64,000 nucleotides of DNA, from contig CAIQBW010000033.1 in assembly GCA_903870165.1 (NCBI GenBank), positions 62,001-126,000 of the forward strand, written 5' to 3'. Origin of the DNA: an uncultured Methylophilaceae bacterium (GTDB taxonomy: Bacteria > Pseudomonadota > Gammaproteobacteria > Burkholderiales > Methylophilaceae). The number at the start of each line of letters is the position of its first letter. Within the stretch, counting starts at the first letter, position 1. Both the position numbers and the translations under genes were made by a program. Positions 39,879 through 49,818 of this stretch are shown here, in pieces. The notes below the pieces were generated by a model. It saw only the letters and a program-made list of their open reading frames with translations. It was not told the origin of the DNA and made no database searches.

Positions 39879-41371
39879 GCTAGAGACAGCGTAATATTAA
39901 GGTCTTCCCAGTAAACCACCTCACTGGCTAGCTCAGCATCCGTCAATGGATTGCTTGCCAGCCAGCCAGGCTCAACATCCAAACCAAAACCAGCTTTATG
40001 CCAAGCTAAATTTAATTCTGGTGGGGTGATGTCTAAACGATTGCGATGAAATAAAACCGCCAATCTGAAAATCATCACTAACAATGTACGGTCGTCAGAT
40101 AATACTGGCATTTGCAACTTCGTTAATGAGCGACGCTGTGCGCGCACTAAAAAACCTAAACTTTCTTGTTCCATTTTAGAAAATCCAGGCATATCAGCAT
40201 TTTCGATAATATAGGCCGAATGCTTGTGATAACCACCATGCGCAATCGAAACACCAATCTCATGTAATTTTGCCGCCCATACTAAATATTGCTTTGCAAC
40301 ATCAACATCCATATTTAATTTATGCTCAACTTGGCCGAGTAAAGTCAGGGCTAATGCTTGCACGCGCTTCACCTGATCTCTATCCACATGATAACGACGC
40401 ATAAAGCTATTTACCGTTAAATCGCGCGTATCATCATGTTGCATGCGACCAAGCAACTCGTAGAGCACACCCTCACGAAGGGCGCTATTGGCAACCGTTA
40501 ATTTGTCGATATTTAAACCTTCAAAAGCAGCCAACATAATAGCCAGACCGCCAGAAATAACGGCCGCACGGTCAACGCTTAATCCATTCAATTCTATCTT
40601 TTTAATTTCTTTGGATTTAATCAGTAATTGGCGCAATTGATATAGACCATCTAGCGTCACAGCACCATCAGTCAATCCATTCAGGCGTAATACTTCACCA
40701 AGCGTTCTGGCAGTGCCAGAAGATCCAACGGCCTCTTGCCAGTGCTTAGATTTGAACTTTTTGGAAATCGTTTGAACTTCGGTCGCCGCTGCAATTTGCG
40801 CGCGCTCAAAAGCGTCTTCCGTGATTTTTCCGTCAGAAAAATATCGGAGGCTGTAGCTCACACAGCCCATATAGAGACTTTCCATCTCTAAAGGCTCTAA
40901 GCCCTCACCGATAATAAACTCTGTTGAGCCACCACCAATATCAATCACCAAACGCTTATGATCTGCCTTAGGGAGACTATGACTAACTCCGACAAAAATC
41001 ATGCGCGCCTCTTCACGACCCGCAATAATTTCAATAGGAAAGCCAAGCGCTTCTTGAGCGGCTTTTAGGAGTTGAGGGGCATTTTTAGCAACACGGAACG
41101 TATTGGTTGCAACAGCGCGCACCGCTTGTGGAGGTAAGCCACGCAGGCGCTCGCCAAAGCGCTTGAGACAATCAACAGCGCGGACTAAGGCTTCATCACT
41201 TAGGGTTTTATCATCACCGAGACCTGCGCCAAGTCTTACGACTTCACGCAGGGAGTCATGAAAAATGAGGTGGTCATCGACCACCCTCGCAAGTTGCAAT
41301 CTGAAACTATTAGAGCCTAAATCAACCGCGGCAATTTCAGAGAAAGTTGGTTTACTATTGACCAAGACCAA
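39875..41371 (-). CDS. ppx: Exopolyphosphatase / guanosine pentaphosphate phosphatase
   Basis: 498 aa. The ASKHA-fold motifs are AAVDLGSNSFRLQLARV (phosphate 1) and LVIDIGGGSTEFIIGEG (phosphate 2). A C-terminal HD-like helical domain (LHEIGVSIAHGGYHKHSAYII) completes the GppA/Ppx layout. It releases phosphate from polyphosphate ends and may hydrolyse pppGpp. It is downstream of phoU on the same strand. Confidence 0.95.
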   Translation of the reverse strand: MVLVNSKPTFSEIAAVDLGSNSFRLQLARVVDDHLIFHDSLREVVRLGAGLGDDKTLSDEALVRAVDCLKRFGERLRGLPPQAVRAVATNTFRVAKNAPQLLKAAQEALGFPIEIIAGREEARMIFVGVSHSLPKADHKRLVIDIGGGSTEFIIGEGLEPLEMESLYMGCVSYSLRYFSDGKITEDAFERAQIAAATEVQTISKKFKSKHWQEAVGSSGTARTLGEVLRLNGLTDGAVTLDGLYQLRQLLIKSKEIKKIELNGLSVDRAAVISGGLAIMLAAFEGLNIDKLTVANSALREGVLYELLGRMQHDDTRDLTVNSFMRRYHVDRDQVKRVQALALTLLGQVEHKLNMDVDVAKQYLVWAAKLHEIGVSIAHGGYHKHSAYIIENADMPGFSKMEQESLGFLVRAQRRSLTKLQMPVLSDDRTLLVMIFRLAVLFHRNRLDITPPELNLAWHKAGFGLDVEPGWLASNPLTDAELASEVVYWEDLNITLSLA

Positions 41372-41401
41372 CCTTTATTCTTCTAACAAAAAAACAGAAA
41401 A

Positions 41402-42109
41402 TTACTGTGCGAGCGTTTCGCGTTCCATCTCAGCCACAGTGGTGTGACGAACGTCTTTACCCTTCACCATATAGACCACATATTCAGCGATGTTTTTAGC
41501 ATGGTCGCCGATACGTTCAATCGCCTTCGCCACAAACAACACTTCTAACGACATAGAAATGGTGCGTGGATCTTCCAACATAAAGGTAATTAACTGACGC
41601 ATCGCTGCACGGAATTGCTCATCTACTTGCTCATCCTGACGGGCTACTTCAACAGTTCTTGTAACATCCAAGCGAGCAAAAGCGTCTAAAGACGTACGCA
41701 ACATATCGCGCACTAAACTCACCATCGTTTTAATTTCATTAAAACGTGGTTTATACATACGGTCTGACTCGTAAATCTTCTGGGCTACCCGGGCGATTTT
41801 AGTCGCCTCATCACCGATACGCTCTAAGTCAGTAATTGTTTTAACAACCATCATAATCATACGCAAATCACTAGCAGCAGGCTGGCGACGCGCAATAATG
41901 TGACTACAATCTTCATCGACCTGCACCTCTAATGCGTTAACACGATGGTCCGCTTCCATTACTTCTTCTGCAAGCTTTGGATTAACGCTCACCAATGACT
42001 CCAAAGCGTTAATGATTTGTTGCTCAACCAAGCCGCCCATTTGCAGCACTTTTGCGCGCACTGCTTCTAGTTCAGCATCGTACTGCTTATAGGTATGTTC
42101 AGTTTGCAT
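41402..42109 (-). CDS. phoU: Phosphate signalling protein PhoU
   Basis: 235 aa, two copies of the three-helix PhoU bundle, each with a metal-binding E/DxxxD signature (for example TDLERIGDEATKIA and KAIERIGDHAKNIAEYVVYM). It down-regulates the PhoR/PhoB response with the Pst transporter. No pst genes are adjacent; the neighbour is ppx, consistent with phosphate storage control. Confidence 0.96.
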   Translation of the reverse strand: MQTEHTYKQYDAELEAVRAKVLQMGGLVEQQIINALESLVSVNPKLAEEVMEADHRVNALEVQVDEDCSHIIARRQPAASDLRMIMMVVKTITDLERIGDEATKIARVAQKIYESDRMYKPRFNEIKTMVSLVRDMLRTSLDAFARLDVTRTVEVARQDEQVDEQFRAAMRQLITFMLEDPRTISMSLEVLFVAKAIERIGDHAKNIAEYVVYMVKGKDVRHTTVAEMERETLAQ

Positions 42110-42190
42110 TAGGAATATCCTTGTTAAAAATTAATAGCCAAAATAATGAAAAAGCAAATTAGCTTAGACTTTATTTATGACAGTTTCATG

Positions 42191-42850
42191 TCATTTCGCA
42201 GTATAAGTTTTTACACCATCAGCTGTTGCAAGCAACAATACGTTAGCTGGCCGAGCAGCAAATAAACCATTGGTGACTACGCCTACGATTTGGTTAATCT
42301 TTGCTTCCATTTCAATTGGATTGCTAATCGTCAAACCATGTACATCCAAAATCACATTACCGTTATCGGTTGTAAAATCACGTAACTTTGGCTGACCACC
42401 GAGTTTCATCAACTCCCGTGCCACATGGCTTCGCGCCATCGGCAACACTTCAACTGGCAGTGGGAACTTACCTAATACTGGAACATATTTGCTTTCATCG
42501 CAAATACAGATAAAGCTCTTTGCACATGCTGCCACGATTTTTTCACGGGTCAACGCACCGCCGCCACCTTTAAGCATATGAAGATGCTCGGTAATTTCAT
42601 CGGCGCCATCTACATAGATTTCCATGCCATCTACCGCATTTAAGTCAAATACTTCAATACCATGCGCGCGTAAACGTTGTGCAGTTGCTTCGGAACTAGC
42701 CACAGCGCCATCAATTTTTGCCTTTACTTTGGCAAGCTCATCAATGAAGAAATTAGCAGTAGAACCTGTGCCCACGCCAATGATGCCACCTTTAACATAT
42801 TCAACCGCCGCTTTTGCGACTTGTTGTTTTAATTCGTCTTGCGTTGCCAT
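42191..42850 (-). CDS. rpiA: Ribose-5-phosphate isomerase A
   Basis: 219 aa. Motifs are [44 protein letters not shown] (cited in part: DGADEI, KGGGGA) and the catalytic Glu/Lys region following it. It interconverts ribose and ribulose 5-phosphate, feeding both pentose pathways and, in methylotrophs, the ribulose monophosphate cycle. Confidence 0.97.
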   Translation of the reverse strand: MATQDELKQQVAKAAVEYVKGGIIGVGTGSTANFFIDELAKVKAKIDGAVASSEATAQRLRAHGIEVFDLNAVDGMEIYVDGADEITEHLHMLKGGGGALTREKIVAACAKSFICICDESKYVPVLGKFPLPVEVLPMARSHVARELMKLGGQPKLRDFTTDNGNVILDVHGLTISNPIEMEAKINQIVGVVTNGLFAARPANVLLLATADGVKTYTAK

Positions 42851-42946
42851 GTTCTTTTATCCTTCAAATTGCATAATAAAATTCTTTAACGATGCGTTTT
42901 CTTTATAATTACAAGCTACCCTCAATCATACACTTTGCTAGACTGA

Positions 42947-44458
42947 ATGAAAAACGACTACTTAGAAAAAATTCGTAACGCGCGCGTCTATGACGTGGCG
43001 AAAAAAACACCGCTTGAATATCAACCGAATTTATCAGCGCGTTTAGATAATCGCGTGCTGCTGAAACGTGAAGATATGCAGCCTGTATTTTCATTTAAGA
43101 TACGCGGCGCTTACAACATGATGGCGCACTTATCAAAAGAAGCTCTTGAGCGTGGCGTAATTGCAGCCTCTGCTGGCAATCATGCACAAGGCGTTGCTTT
43201 ATCTGCACAGAAATTAGGTTGTCGCGCTGTGATTGTGATGCCAACCACGACCCCACTCATTAAGGTAAATGCCGTCAAAAGCCGAGGTGGTGAGGTAGTG
43301 TTGTTTGGCGACTCTTATTCAGATGCTTATTTACATGCGCTCGAACTAGAAAAATCCGAAGGCCTTACTTTCGTTCACCCTTACGACGACCCAGAAGTCA
43401 TTGCCGGCCAAGGCACGATTGCTATGGAAATCCTTAATGAGCATCCAGAACCGATCGAAGCGATATTTTGTTGTGTGGGCGGCGGCGGACTGCTCGCTGG
43501 CATTGCCGCATATGTAAAAGCTTTACGTCCAGAAATTAAAGTGATTGGCGTAGAGGCAAACGATGCCGATGCCATGACGCAATCACTCAAAGCTGGAAAG
43601 CGCCTCATGCTAGACCAAGTAGGTTTATTTGCTGATGGCGCAGCGGTGAAGCAAGTTGGAGAGCATACTTTTAAGCTTTGCCAAGAATATGTCGATGAAA
43701 TGATTTTAGTCGATAACGATGCCATCTGCGCAGCGATTAAAGACGTCTTTGAAGACACACGCTCTATTTTAGAACCTGCAGGCGCGCTCGCCGTGGCCGG
43801 TATGAAAGAGTACATCAAACGTAACAACTTGCATGGCAAAACCATGGTGGGCATTGCCTCTGGCGCCAACATGAACTTTGACCGCTTGCGCTTTGTGGCT
43901 GAGCGCGCTGAGATCGGTGAAAAACGCGAAGCGGTTTTAGCCGTGACGATTCCAGAAAAGCCAGGTTCATTCAAGAAATTCTGCCGTTTGCTAAGCGGCC
44001 GCAGCATCACCGAATTTAACTATCGTTATTCAGATCCAAAATCAGCCCATATTTTTGTTGGCATTGCGGTCAATGACAACAAAGCACCGAGCCAATTGGT
44101 TGAAATGCTCAAAGCCAATGAATTGCCTTCTTTAGATCTTAGCGATAACGAGGTGGCGAAGTTACATTTGCGCCATTTGGTAGGCGGGCATGCCCCTCAA
44201 GCCACCAACGAGGTAATTTATCGTTTCGAGTTCCCTGAAAGACCTGGCGCGCTGATGAACTTCCTCGACACCATGGGTCATGATTGGAATATCAGCTTAT
44301 TCCACTATCGTAATCACGGAGCTGATTACGGTCGTGTTTTAGTGGGTATGCAAGTGCCGCCTAGTGACCGCGTAGCATTCAAAGCTTTCTTAGATCAGCT
44401 TGGCTATCCATATTGGGATGAAAGCAATAACCCCGCCTACAAGCTATTCTTGGGATAA
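42947..44458 (+). CDS. ilvA: Threonine deaminase, biosynthetic
   Basis: 503 aa. The PLP lysine is in VFSFKIRGAYN, the phosphate-binding loop is CVGGGGLLAGIA, and two ACT-like regulatory domains fill the C-terminal 170 residues (VTIPEKPGSFKKF and FEFPERPGALMNFL). It is the first committed step of isoleucine synthesis, with feedback control by isoleucine through the ACT domains. Confidence 0.97.
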   Translation: MKNDYLEKIRNARVYDVAKKTPLEYQPNLSARLDNRVLLKREDMQPVFSFKIRGAYNMMAHLSKEALERGVIAASAGNHAQGVALSAQKLGCRAVIVMPTTTPLIKVNAVKSRGGEVVLFGDSYSDAYLHALELEKSEGLTFVHPYDDPEVIAGQGTIAMEILNEHPEPIEAIFCCVGGGGLLAGIAAYVKALRPEIKVIGVEANDADAMTQSLKAGKRLMLDQVGLFADGAAVKQVGEHTFKLCQEYVDEMILVDNDAICAAIKDVFEDTRSILEPAGALAVAGMKEYIKRNNLHGKTMVGIASGANMNFDRLRFVAERAEIGEKREAVLAVTIPEKPGSFKKFCRLLSGRSITEFNYRYSDPKSAHIFVGIAVNDNKAPSQLVEMLKANELPSLDLSDNEVAKLHLRHLVGGHAPQATNEVIYRFEFPERPGALMNFLDTMGHDWNISLFHYRNHGADYGRVLVGMQVPPSDRVAFKAFLDQLGYPYWDESNNPAYKLFLG

Positions 44459-44540
44459 ATTCCCAACTTGAATTTTGATAGAACCTAATCACCAGCCAAG
44501 AGACTAAAAATAAGGACTTTAAATATTGGAGAAGAAACAC

Positions 44541-45590
44541 ATGAAACACATTTCACTACTTGCAGCCGCGCTTATTTTTTCAGCAACTAGCATATCAAGC
44601 GTTGCTGGTGAAAAAGGTAATGCTTATGTCTCAAATCAAGATGGCGGCGTGACAGTCATTGATTTAGACAATATGGAAGCAACCAGCAATATTGATATTC
44701 AAGCCAAAAGCCCACGCGGCATTGCGGTAACTCCAGATGGTAAGTTTTTAATTACGGCAAACAAAGACGATGACAATATTTCAGTGATCGACCGAGCCAC
44801 TGGTCAGCTCGTCAAACATATCGCTGTTGGCAAAAACCCAGAGTTCGTGCGCGTATACAAAGGCTTCGTTTTTGTTTCAACCGAACCAAGTTCAAAAGGT
44901 GGCCCACCACCTAAACCAGGTGAGGTTGTTAAAGAAGATGACGATGATGACAAAGTGCCAGCCATTATTGCAGTCGTTGATTTAAAAAAAGGCAAAAAAG
45001 TACGTGAAATTGTTGGTGGCCCAGAAACTGAAGGTGTTGAGTTTTCGAAAGACGGCAAAAAAATCATTATTACGAATGAGGCTGACAATACCATTACCAT
45101 TCACAACTTTGCGACCGGTAAATTAATCAAAACCATCTCAACCAAAGAGTATGGCGATCGCCCACGCGGAATCAAAGTATCGCCTGATGGCAATTACTAC
45201 GTCGCCACATTGGAATACGGTAACAAATTTATGGTGTTAGATAAAAAATTCAACGTGACGCGCACTGTGGAGACTGGCCAAGCACCTTATGGCATCTCCT
45301 TTGACCGCAAAGGTGAACGTATTTTTATTGCTACATCCAAAGAAAAAGCACTTCAAGTGTTTGATGCAAAAACCTTTGAGAAAATCAAAGACATCAGCAC
45401 TGGCAATCGATGCTGGCACTTCAGCTTTACGCCAGACGATAAGCAGATTTTACTTGCCTGTGGCAAGTCTCAAGCAGTGATGGTGATTGACACTGAGACG
45501 CTAGAAAAAACCAAAGAAATTGGTGACAAAGAGATGCCTTGGGGCGTTGTGACTTACCCTAAATCGATGGGTAGTTTGGATCAGCCATAA
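44541..45590 (+). CDS. Exported YVTN-family beta-propeller protein
   Basis: 349 aa from the ATG at 44541 (MKHISLL), after GGAGAAG. A signal peptide ends near SSVAG. At least six repeats of about 40 residues follow the YVTN propeller pattern (VTVIDLDNMEA, ISVIDRATGQLV, RGIAVTPDGKFL, YGISFDRKGERIFIA). An acidic insert (EVVKEDDDDDK) sits in one blade. Related proteins accompany PQQ-dependent alcohol oxidation in methylotrophs, but no pqq or dehydrogenase gene is near, so the role here is unknown. Confidence 0.85.
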   Translation: MKHISLLAAALIFSATSISSVAGEKGNAYVSNQDGGVTVIDLDNMEATSNIDIQAKSPRGIAVTPDGKFLITANKDDDNISVIDRATGQLVKHIAVGKNPEFVRVYKGFVFVSTEPSSKGGPPPKPGEVVKEDDDDDKVPAIIAVVDLKKGKKVREIVGGPETEGVEFSKDGKKIIITNEADNTITIHNFATGKLIKTISTKEYGDRPRGIKVSPDGNYYVATLEYGNKFMVLDKKFNVTRTVETGQAPYGISFDRKGERIFIATSKEKALQVFDAKTFEKIKDISTGNRCWHFSFTPDDKQILLACGKSQAVMVIDTETLEKTKEIGDKEMPWGVVTYPKSMGSLDQP

Positions 45591-45607
45591 TCAAAAACAG
45601 TGAATGA

Positions 45608-45640
45608 AAAGAGCCCTGAAATTATCAGGGCTCTTTTGTT
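45608..45640 (+). terminator. Terminator between the convergent beta-propeller and EVE genes
   Basis: GAGCCCTGA and TCAGGGCTC form a 9-bp stem, with A-rich sequence on one side and TTTTGTTTT on the other, usable in both directions. Confidence 0.88.
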
Positions 45641-45646
45641 TTCATC

Positions 45647-46105
45647 TTAAGCTAATAGTGCCAATATTATCTGCCAATCTCTCGGATCAACAGGCGTAAT
45701 CGACAGCCGGTTGCCGCGCTGTAAGATGCGTAAGTTTTCCAATGCTGGATTTTCACGCATCTCTTTCAAACTCAGCAATCTCGTCTTACGAACCAACTTC
45801 ACATCCACATTAAACCAACGGGGCATTTCTGGCGTAGCTTTTGGGTCGAAGTACTTATGGCCTGTAATAAACTGTAAGCGGTCTGGATAAGCAAGCGTTG
45901 ACACCTCTGCAATGCCAGCAATGCCAGGCTGCTCACAATTGGAGTGATAAAATAAAACCCCATCCCCGACCTGCATTTGATCACGCATAAAGTTACGTGC
46001 TTGGTAATTACGCACGCCGTACCAATCAATCGTCTGATTTGGAAAAGATGCTAAATCATCAATAGATACATCAGCTGGTTCAGATTTCATTAGCCAATAA
46101 CGCAT
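45647..46105 (-). CDS. EVE domain protein
   Basis: 152 aa made almost entirely of one EVE (PUA-like) domain: YWLMKSEPADVSIDDL, DWYGVRNYQARNFMRDQM and VLFYHSNCEQPGIAG. EVE domains bind modified bases in RNA or DNA; the bacterial single-domain proteins are of unknown function. It stands alone here, not in the defence region. Confidence 0.92.
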   Translation of the reverse strand: MRYWLMKSEPADVSIDDLASFPNQTIDWYGVRNYQARNFMRDQMQVGDGVLFYHSNCEQPGIAGIAEVSTLAYPDRLQFITGHKYFDPKATPEMPRWFNVDVKLVRKTRLLSLKEMRENPALENLRILQRGNRLSITPVDPRDWQIILALLA

Positions 46106-46182
46106 TATTTATTCCTTATCATTCCGGATATTTAAATATGCGCTTATCATAACCCGACTTAATCTTAAAAAAGAGACGCGCA

Positions 46183-46542
46183 ATGGCAAAAAATGTATTG
46201 GGAACGACATTACAAGTTTGTAGCCTAGATCCAATCACTGGATTTACTAGAACAGGATGCTGTGAAACCAGCACTGAGGACACTGGCAACCATACAGTTT
46301 GCGCACAAGTCACAGAAGAGTTTTTAATTTTTTCTGCAAGCCAGGGCAATGATCTTAGCACTCCTCGTCCAGAGTTCGGGTTTGAAGGACTTCAACCTGG
46401 AGATAGATGGTGTCTATGTGCCTCACGTTGGCACGAAGCTGCCGAAGCTGGATTTGCACCCCCAGTTGTACTGGAAGCAAGCCATGAGAAATGTTTAGAA
46501 AAAGTAAGCTTAGCCGACTTAAAGTATCACGAACTACGATAA
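46183..46542 (+). CDS. DUF2237 family protein
   Basis: 119 aa. The start LGTTLQVCSLDPITGFTRTGCC, the middle GNHTVCAQVTEEFLIFSASQGND and GDRWCLCASRW are the DUF2237 signatures (five conserved cysteines). Its function is unknown. It has a single ATG at 46183 and is convergent with the 6S RNA gene. Confidence 0.88.
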   Translation: MAKNVLGTTLQVCSLDPITGFTRTGCCETSTEDTGNHTVCAQVTEEFLIFSASQGNDLSTPRPEFGFEGLQPGDRWCLCASRWHEAAEAGFAPPVVLEASHEKCLEKVSLADLKYHELR

Positions 46543-46549
46543 AAAATAA

Positions 46550-46732
46550 GGAGTTCCCCACTGCATGTAGCCTAGGCTAGCATCCTGAACCAAAAAGGCT
46601 CAAGTGGTAACCATCTAAAGCGCATTAGGCTCAACCGCAGTGGATCGAGCTCACAGCAACTTGAATAACAGAGACCTATGCTAGAAACTAGTTCAAGGAA
46701 TATATAACCTAAACCACACCGCGGGGAACAAA
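46550..46732 (-). ncRNA. ssrS: 6S RNA
   Basis: Read on the minus strand, this gap directly after zapA is closed by a terminal stem: GTTCCCC (46723-46729) pairs with GGGGAAC (46553-46559), 177 bases apart, near the usual 6S length of about 180. CCGCGGTGTGG near the 5' side and CACTGCGGTTGAGC in the middle resemble the conserved bubble region. In beta- and gammaproteobacteria ssrS lies immediately downstream of zapA. 6S RNA sequesters sigma-70 RNA polymerase in stationary phase. Confidence 0.8.
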
Positions 46733-46764
46733 AGTAACTTGTAAAACAGATTTTGAAAGATAAA

Positions 46765-47070
46765 TCAGAACAGTTTGTTTTGCTCAGCTATCGCATTATC
46801 CACCATGCTTTGCATACGAGCGACCTTGCCTTTCATTCCGCCAATATCAACACCACCAGAGCGGGTGGTGAGTAACTCATGTGCCAAATTAAGTGCCGCC
46901 ATCATGGCAATACGCTCAGCACCAACGATTTTGCCAGAGTCTCTAATATCACACATCTTTTTATCGAGATAAGCAACAGCACTTAACAAGCCTTCACGTT
47001 CTTCTGGGGGGCAAGCAATCGTGAATTCTCGTCCCATAATATTGACTTCAACGCCTTTAACGTCACTCAT
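46765..47070 (-). CDS. zapA: Cell division protein ZapA
   Basis: 101 aa. The start VEVNIMGREFTIACPPEEREGL and helical MAALNLAHELL are typical of ZapA, which bundles FtsZ filaments at the division site. It overlaps the upstream zapB-like gene by 4 bases and precedes the 6S RNA gene. Confidence 0.95.
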   Translation of the reverse strand: MSDVKGVEVNIMGREFTIACPPEEREGLLSAVAYLDKKMCDIRDSGKIVGAERIAMMAALNLAHELLTTRSGGVDIGGMKGKVARMQSMVDNAIAEQNKLF

Positions 47071-47267
47071 AAGACATCCTCTGGCAAGCGATCAATGATG
47101 CTTTCAATTCGAATTTGAGCTTCCTGCATACGTGCTTTTATTTGGCGTTCAGCCTCTTGAGCTAGTGCAATTGATTGCCTCAGTTCAATGTTGTCTTCGC
47201 GCAGAGATTTACACAACTGCACGAGTTGTGAAATCTTCTCCTCTAAAGCTTTTAAATCAGCATCCAT
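47067..47267 (-). CDS. Small coiled-coil protein, ZapB-like
   Basis: 66 aa, almost entirely coiled coil (LKALEEKISQLVQLCKSL and a second heptad stretch). Short proteins of this type precede zapA in many proteobacteria and are annotated as TIGR02449 or ZapB-like. It is co-translated with zapA. A division role is inferred from position and form. Confidence 0.85.
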   Translation of the reverse strand: MDADLKALEEKISQLVQLCKSLREDNIELRQSIALAQEAERQIKARMQEAQIRIESIIDRLPEDVL

Positions 47268-47390
47268 CCGCCCACTATAATTGTTAATTCCTTATCTAGT
47301 CAACCTATAAGCAATTACATTGAAAGCGTTACTGCACCTTGATGACAGCGCGTTTATATAAATGTTCAAACGTATTTAATTAAAATCCAA

Positions 47391-47396
47391 TATAAT
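47391..47396 (+). promoter_or_regulatory. -10 element of the btuB riboswitch transcript
   Basis: TATAAT ends about 10 bases before the expected 5' end of the cobalamin riboswitch. The -35 element is unclear. Confidence 0.5.
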
Positions 47397-47404
47397 TGTC
47401 ACAA

Positions 47405-47588
47405 GTTGATAGGTGCCTGCGATGCTTTTCGGCAACAAAGGTGAAACTGGGAAATAGGTGCGTTTTTAAACAAATCCTATGCTGCCCCCGCAACGGTAAG
47501 TGATTGTAGATTTGCAACACGCCACTGAACAAAAGTTTGGGAAGGCGCAAATCGTATCCTCACAAGCCCGGAGACCGGCCTAGACAAC
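47405..47588 (+). promoter_or_regulatory. Cobalamin riboswitch
   Basis: The hallmarks are in order: ATAGGTGCC at the 5' side, GGTGAAACTGGGAA, TGCTGCCCCCGCAACGGT, the B12-box element GCCACTG, GGGAAGG and the closing AGCCCGGAGACCGGCC. It binds adenosyl- or other cobalamins and usually represses downstream expression. About 150 bases separate it from the TonB receptor gene. They include AAATGCCGCGGGGTGACGG, probably part of the expression platform. Confidence 0.95.
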
Positions 47589-47738
47589 CTAAGCATGGAA
47601 ATGCCGCGGGGTGACGGTTTCTGTCGTATTAAATCCAATCAGATTAATACTACATACAATCTATATTCTAATCGAGCTGCACACTCGGCATTTTCATTTT
47701 TGATATTGGCGCGCGGGGACGTACGCCTTTACTAGGGA

Positions 47739-49766
47739 ATGATCATGAAAAAAACTAACTTTGCCAGTCTTGTTAGCTTGGCACTTTCTTCACAAGCCTT
47801 TGCTGCAACTGATATTCAAGCAGATGAAATCGTTGTAACAACTAATCGCATCCATGAGTCCATTCAAAATATTTCAGCTAATGTGCAGGTAATAACTCGA
47901 GAAGATATTCGAGAAATTAATTCCAACTCAATTCCTCAAATTTTAAGTCAACTTGGAGGCCTAAAGATTAGCGGAACATCTCTTGGTCAATTTAACCTCG
48001 GTTCAACTGTTGACATTGGATCTTATGGTGAAGCGGCAAGTAGCAACACTGTTATCTTAATTAACGGACAAAGAATAACGCCTATTGACTCCTCTGGACC
48101 TGCATGGGAAATGATTCCTGTTGAATCTATTGAGCGTATAGAAATTACAAAAGGTGGCGCTGGCGTGCAGTATGGCAACGGTGCCACTGGTGGCTCAATT
48201 AACATTGTGACTAATGAAAACTCTCAAAACATCAATCGAGTATCTGCCTCTTATGGAAGTTTTAACACCGAAACACTAAATGCACTTTTACAGAGCAAAT
48301 TTAACGATACCTTATTCAAAGTTGCAGCAAATACTGAGCACACAAACGGATGGCGAGAAAATTCAGCCGCTACTGCTTATATGGCAAATGCACGAGTAAC
48401 ACAGTTCTTTGGTGAAAACAGTGTATACCTAGATGTTTCTGGAAGCCACCGCTTCTCACAAAGCCCTGGTGGCGTGGTAGGTCTGGTTGGTCAAGGGAAT
48501 ACCCAAGCCGCCAAATTTAATAATGTGGGTTCTTTCTTTGAAGGTGAAAATTACGGCGCCACCCTGGGCGGCATAATGCAACTGGCCTCAAACGTTTTAC
48601 TGGAAACAGACCTTGCTTATAAAACAGCCAACCTCACCTATGAAGAGAATTACAATGGTATAAACAACACATACACCCGATGGAGCCTTACTTTCTCTCC
48701 TCGCCTAAAAATGGATTTCAATAGATTTGGCAATTTAATTACAGGGTATGATTTTAGCCATGCCTATGGAAGAGACAATAAATTATCGAATGCCGCATTA
48801 ATTGATAACTCGATATATGCCATGTATCGATTTCCAATAATGAATAATCTGGATTGGGATGCGGGATTTCGTCATCAAGTTGAGGAAGTAACAGCAAACG
48901 ACCAACCATTAAACAATATACCTACTGGCAGAAAAACTACTAATGCCAATGCATGGGACACTAGCCTAAATTACAAACTATCTCAAACGGAAAAGGTATA
49001 TGTAAAATTCAACCAGTCTTTCCGCTTTCCTAATATTGATGAGTTTTGGGGACTTGACTCACAATGGAATCGGGTATTCAAAGGCGCTGTACTCACACCG
49101 CAGAACGATAGGACTTACCAAGTTGGTGGAGATTTCTTAGCTGGCTCAACTAAAATTACCGCTTCTGTGTATCATACGGACACGTCAAATCAAATTCGAT
49201 ACGACTCTTTCGCAGATGCAAATATTAACGACCCTTACTCAATTGAAAGAAAAGGCTTGTATCTAAGCACTACTTCCCCAATCGGCGAAAATCTGACGGT
49301 TTACACCAATTCCAACTTGCAAGACGTATCTTATGCTGATGGGCCTAATAAGGGTCAATCCGTACCTATGGCACCACACCTTTTAATTAACGCAAGATTA
49401 AATTATAAGATTGATGAAAACTGGTCATTAGGGACGGTCATTAACTACATTGGGAATCAGTATTACGCTGGTGCACAGGATTTATTTAATAATAAAGGTG
49501 ACCCCACAGATCCTTATAGCGTAGCGTACAAAATTAATAATTTGTTCAACAAAATCCCTTCTTATACTCTCGCTGATATCTATGCTAGCTACAAAGCTAA
49601 TAGATGGGACGCACGAATTACTGTCAAGAATCTAGCTAATTCTCATTATGCAACTTATGGTGGGATGGGGTTTGTAACACATCCTGGCGGTGGTGGAGAC
49701 TGGTCGTACTTCTACTATCCAAGCGACCCAAGATCAGTATTTGCTTCTATGAGTTACAATTTTTGA
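47739..49766 (+). CDS. btuB: TonB-dependent vitamin B12 receptor (BtuB-like)
   Basis: 675 aa. A signal peptide (to about SQAFA) is followed by the TonB box DEIVVTT, the plug domain (ISANVQVITREDI, GGAGVQYGNGATGGSINIVT) and a 22-strand barrel ending in the aromatic-terminated SMSYNF. The better start may be the ATG at 47745, six bases after AGGGA. The cobalamin riboswitch upstream makes corrinoid the likely substrate. Barrel loops are more diverged than the plug. Confidence 0.9.
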   Translation: MIMKKTNFASLVSLALSSQAFAATDIQADEIVVTTNRIHESIQNISANVQVITREDIREINSNSIPQILSQLGGLKISGTSLGQFNLGSTVDIGSYGEAASSNTVILINGQRITPIDSSGPAWEMIPVESIERIEITKGGAGVQYGNGATGGSINIVTNENSQNINRVSASYGSFNTETLNALLQSKFNDTLFKVAANTEHTNGWRENSAATAYMANARVTQFFGENSVYLDVSGSHRFSQSPGGVVGLVGQGNTQAAKFNNVGSFFEGENYGATLGGIMQLASNVLLETDLAYKTANLTYEENYNGINNTYTRWSLTFSPRLKMDFNRFGNLITGYDFSHAYGRDNKLSNAALIDNSIYAMYRFPIMNNLDWDAGFRHQVEEVTANDQPLNNIPTGRKTTNANAWDTSLNYKLSQTEKVYVKFNQSFRFPNIDEFWGLDSQWNRVFKGAVLTPQNDRTYQVGGDFLAGSTKITASVYHTDTSNQIRYDSFADANINDPYSIERKGLYLSTTSPIGENLTVYTNSNLQDVSYADGPNKGQSVPMAPHLLINARLNYKIDENWSLGTVINYIGNQYYAGAQDLFNNKGDPTDPYSVAYKINNLFNKIPSYTLADIYASYKANRWDARITVKNLANSHYATYGGMGFVTHPGGGGDWSYFYYPSDPRSVFASMSYNF

Positions 49767-49818
49767 TGCAACCCTTTATTAGAAGTTACAATACAACTAA
49801 ATATCAACGGAGTTTTTT

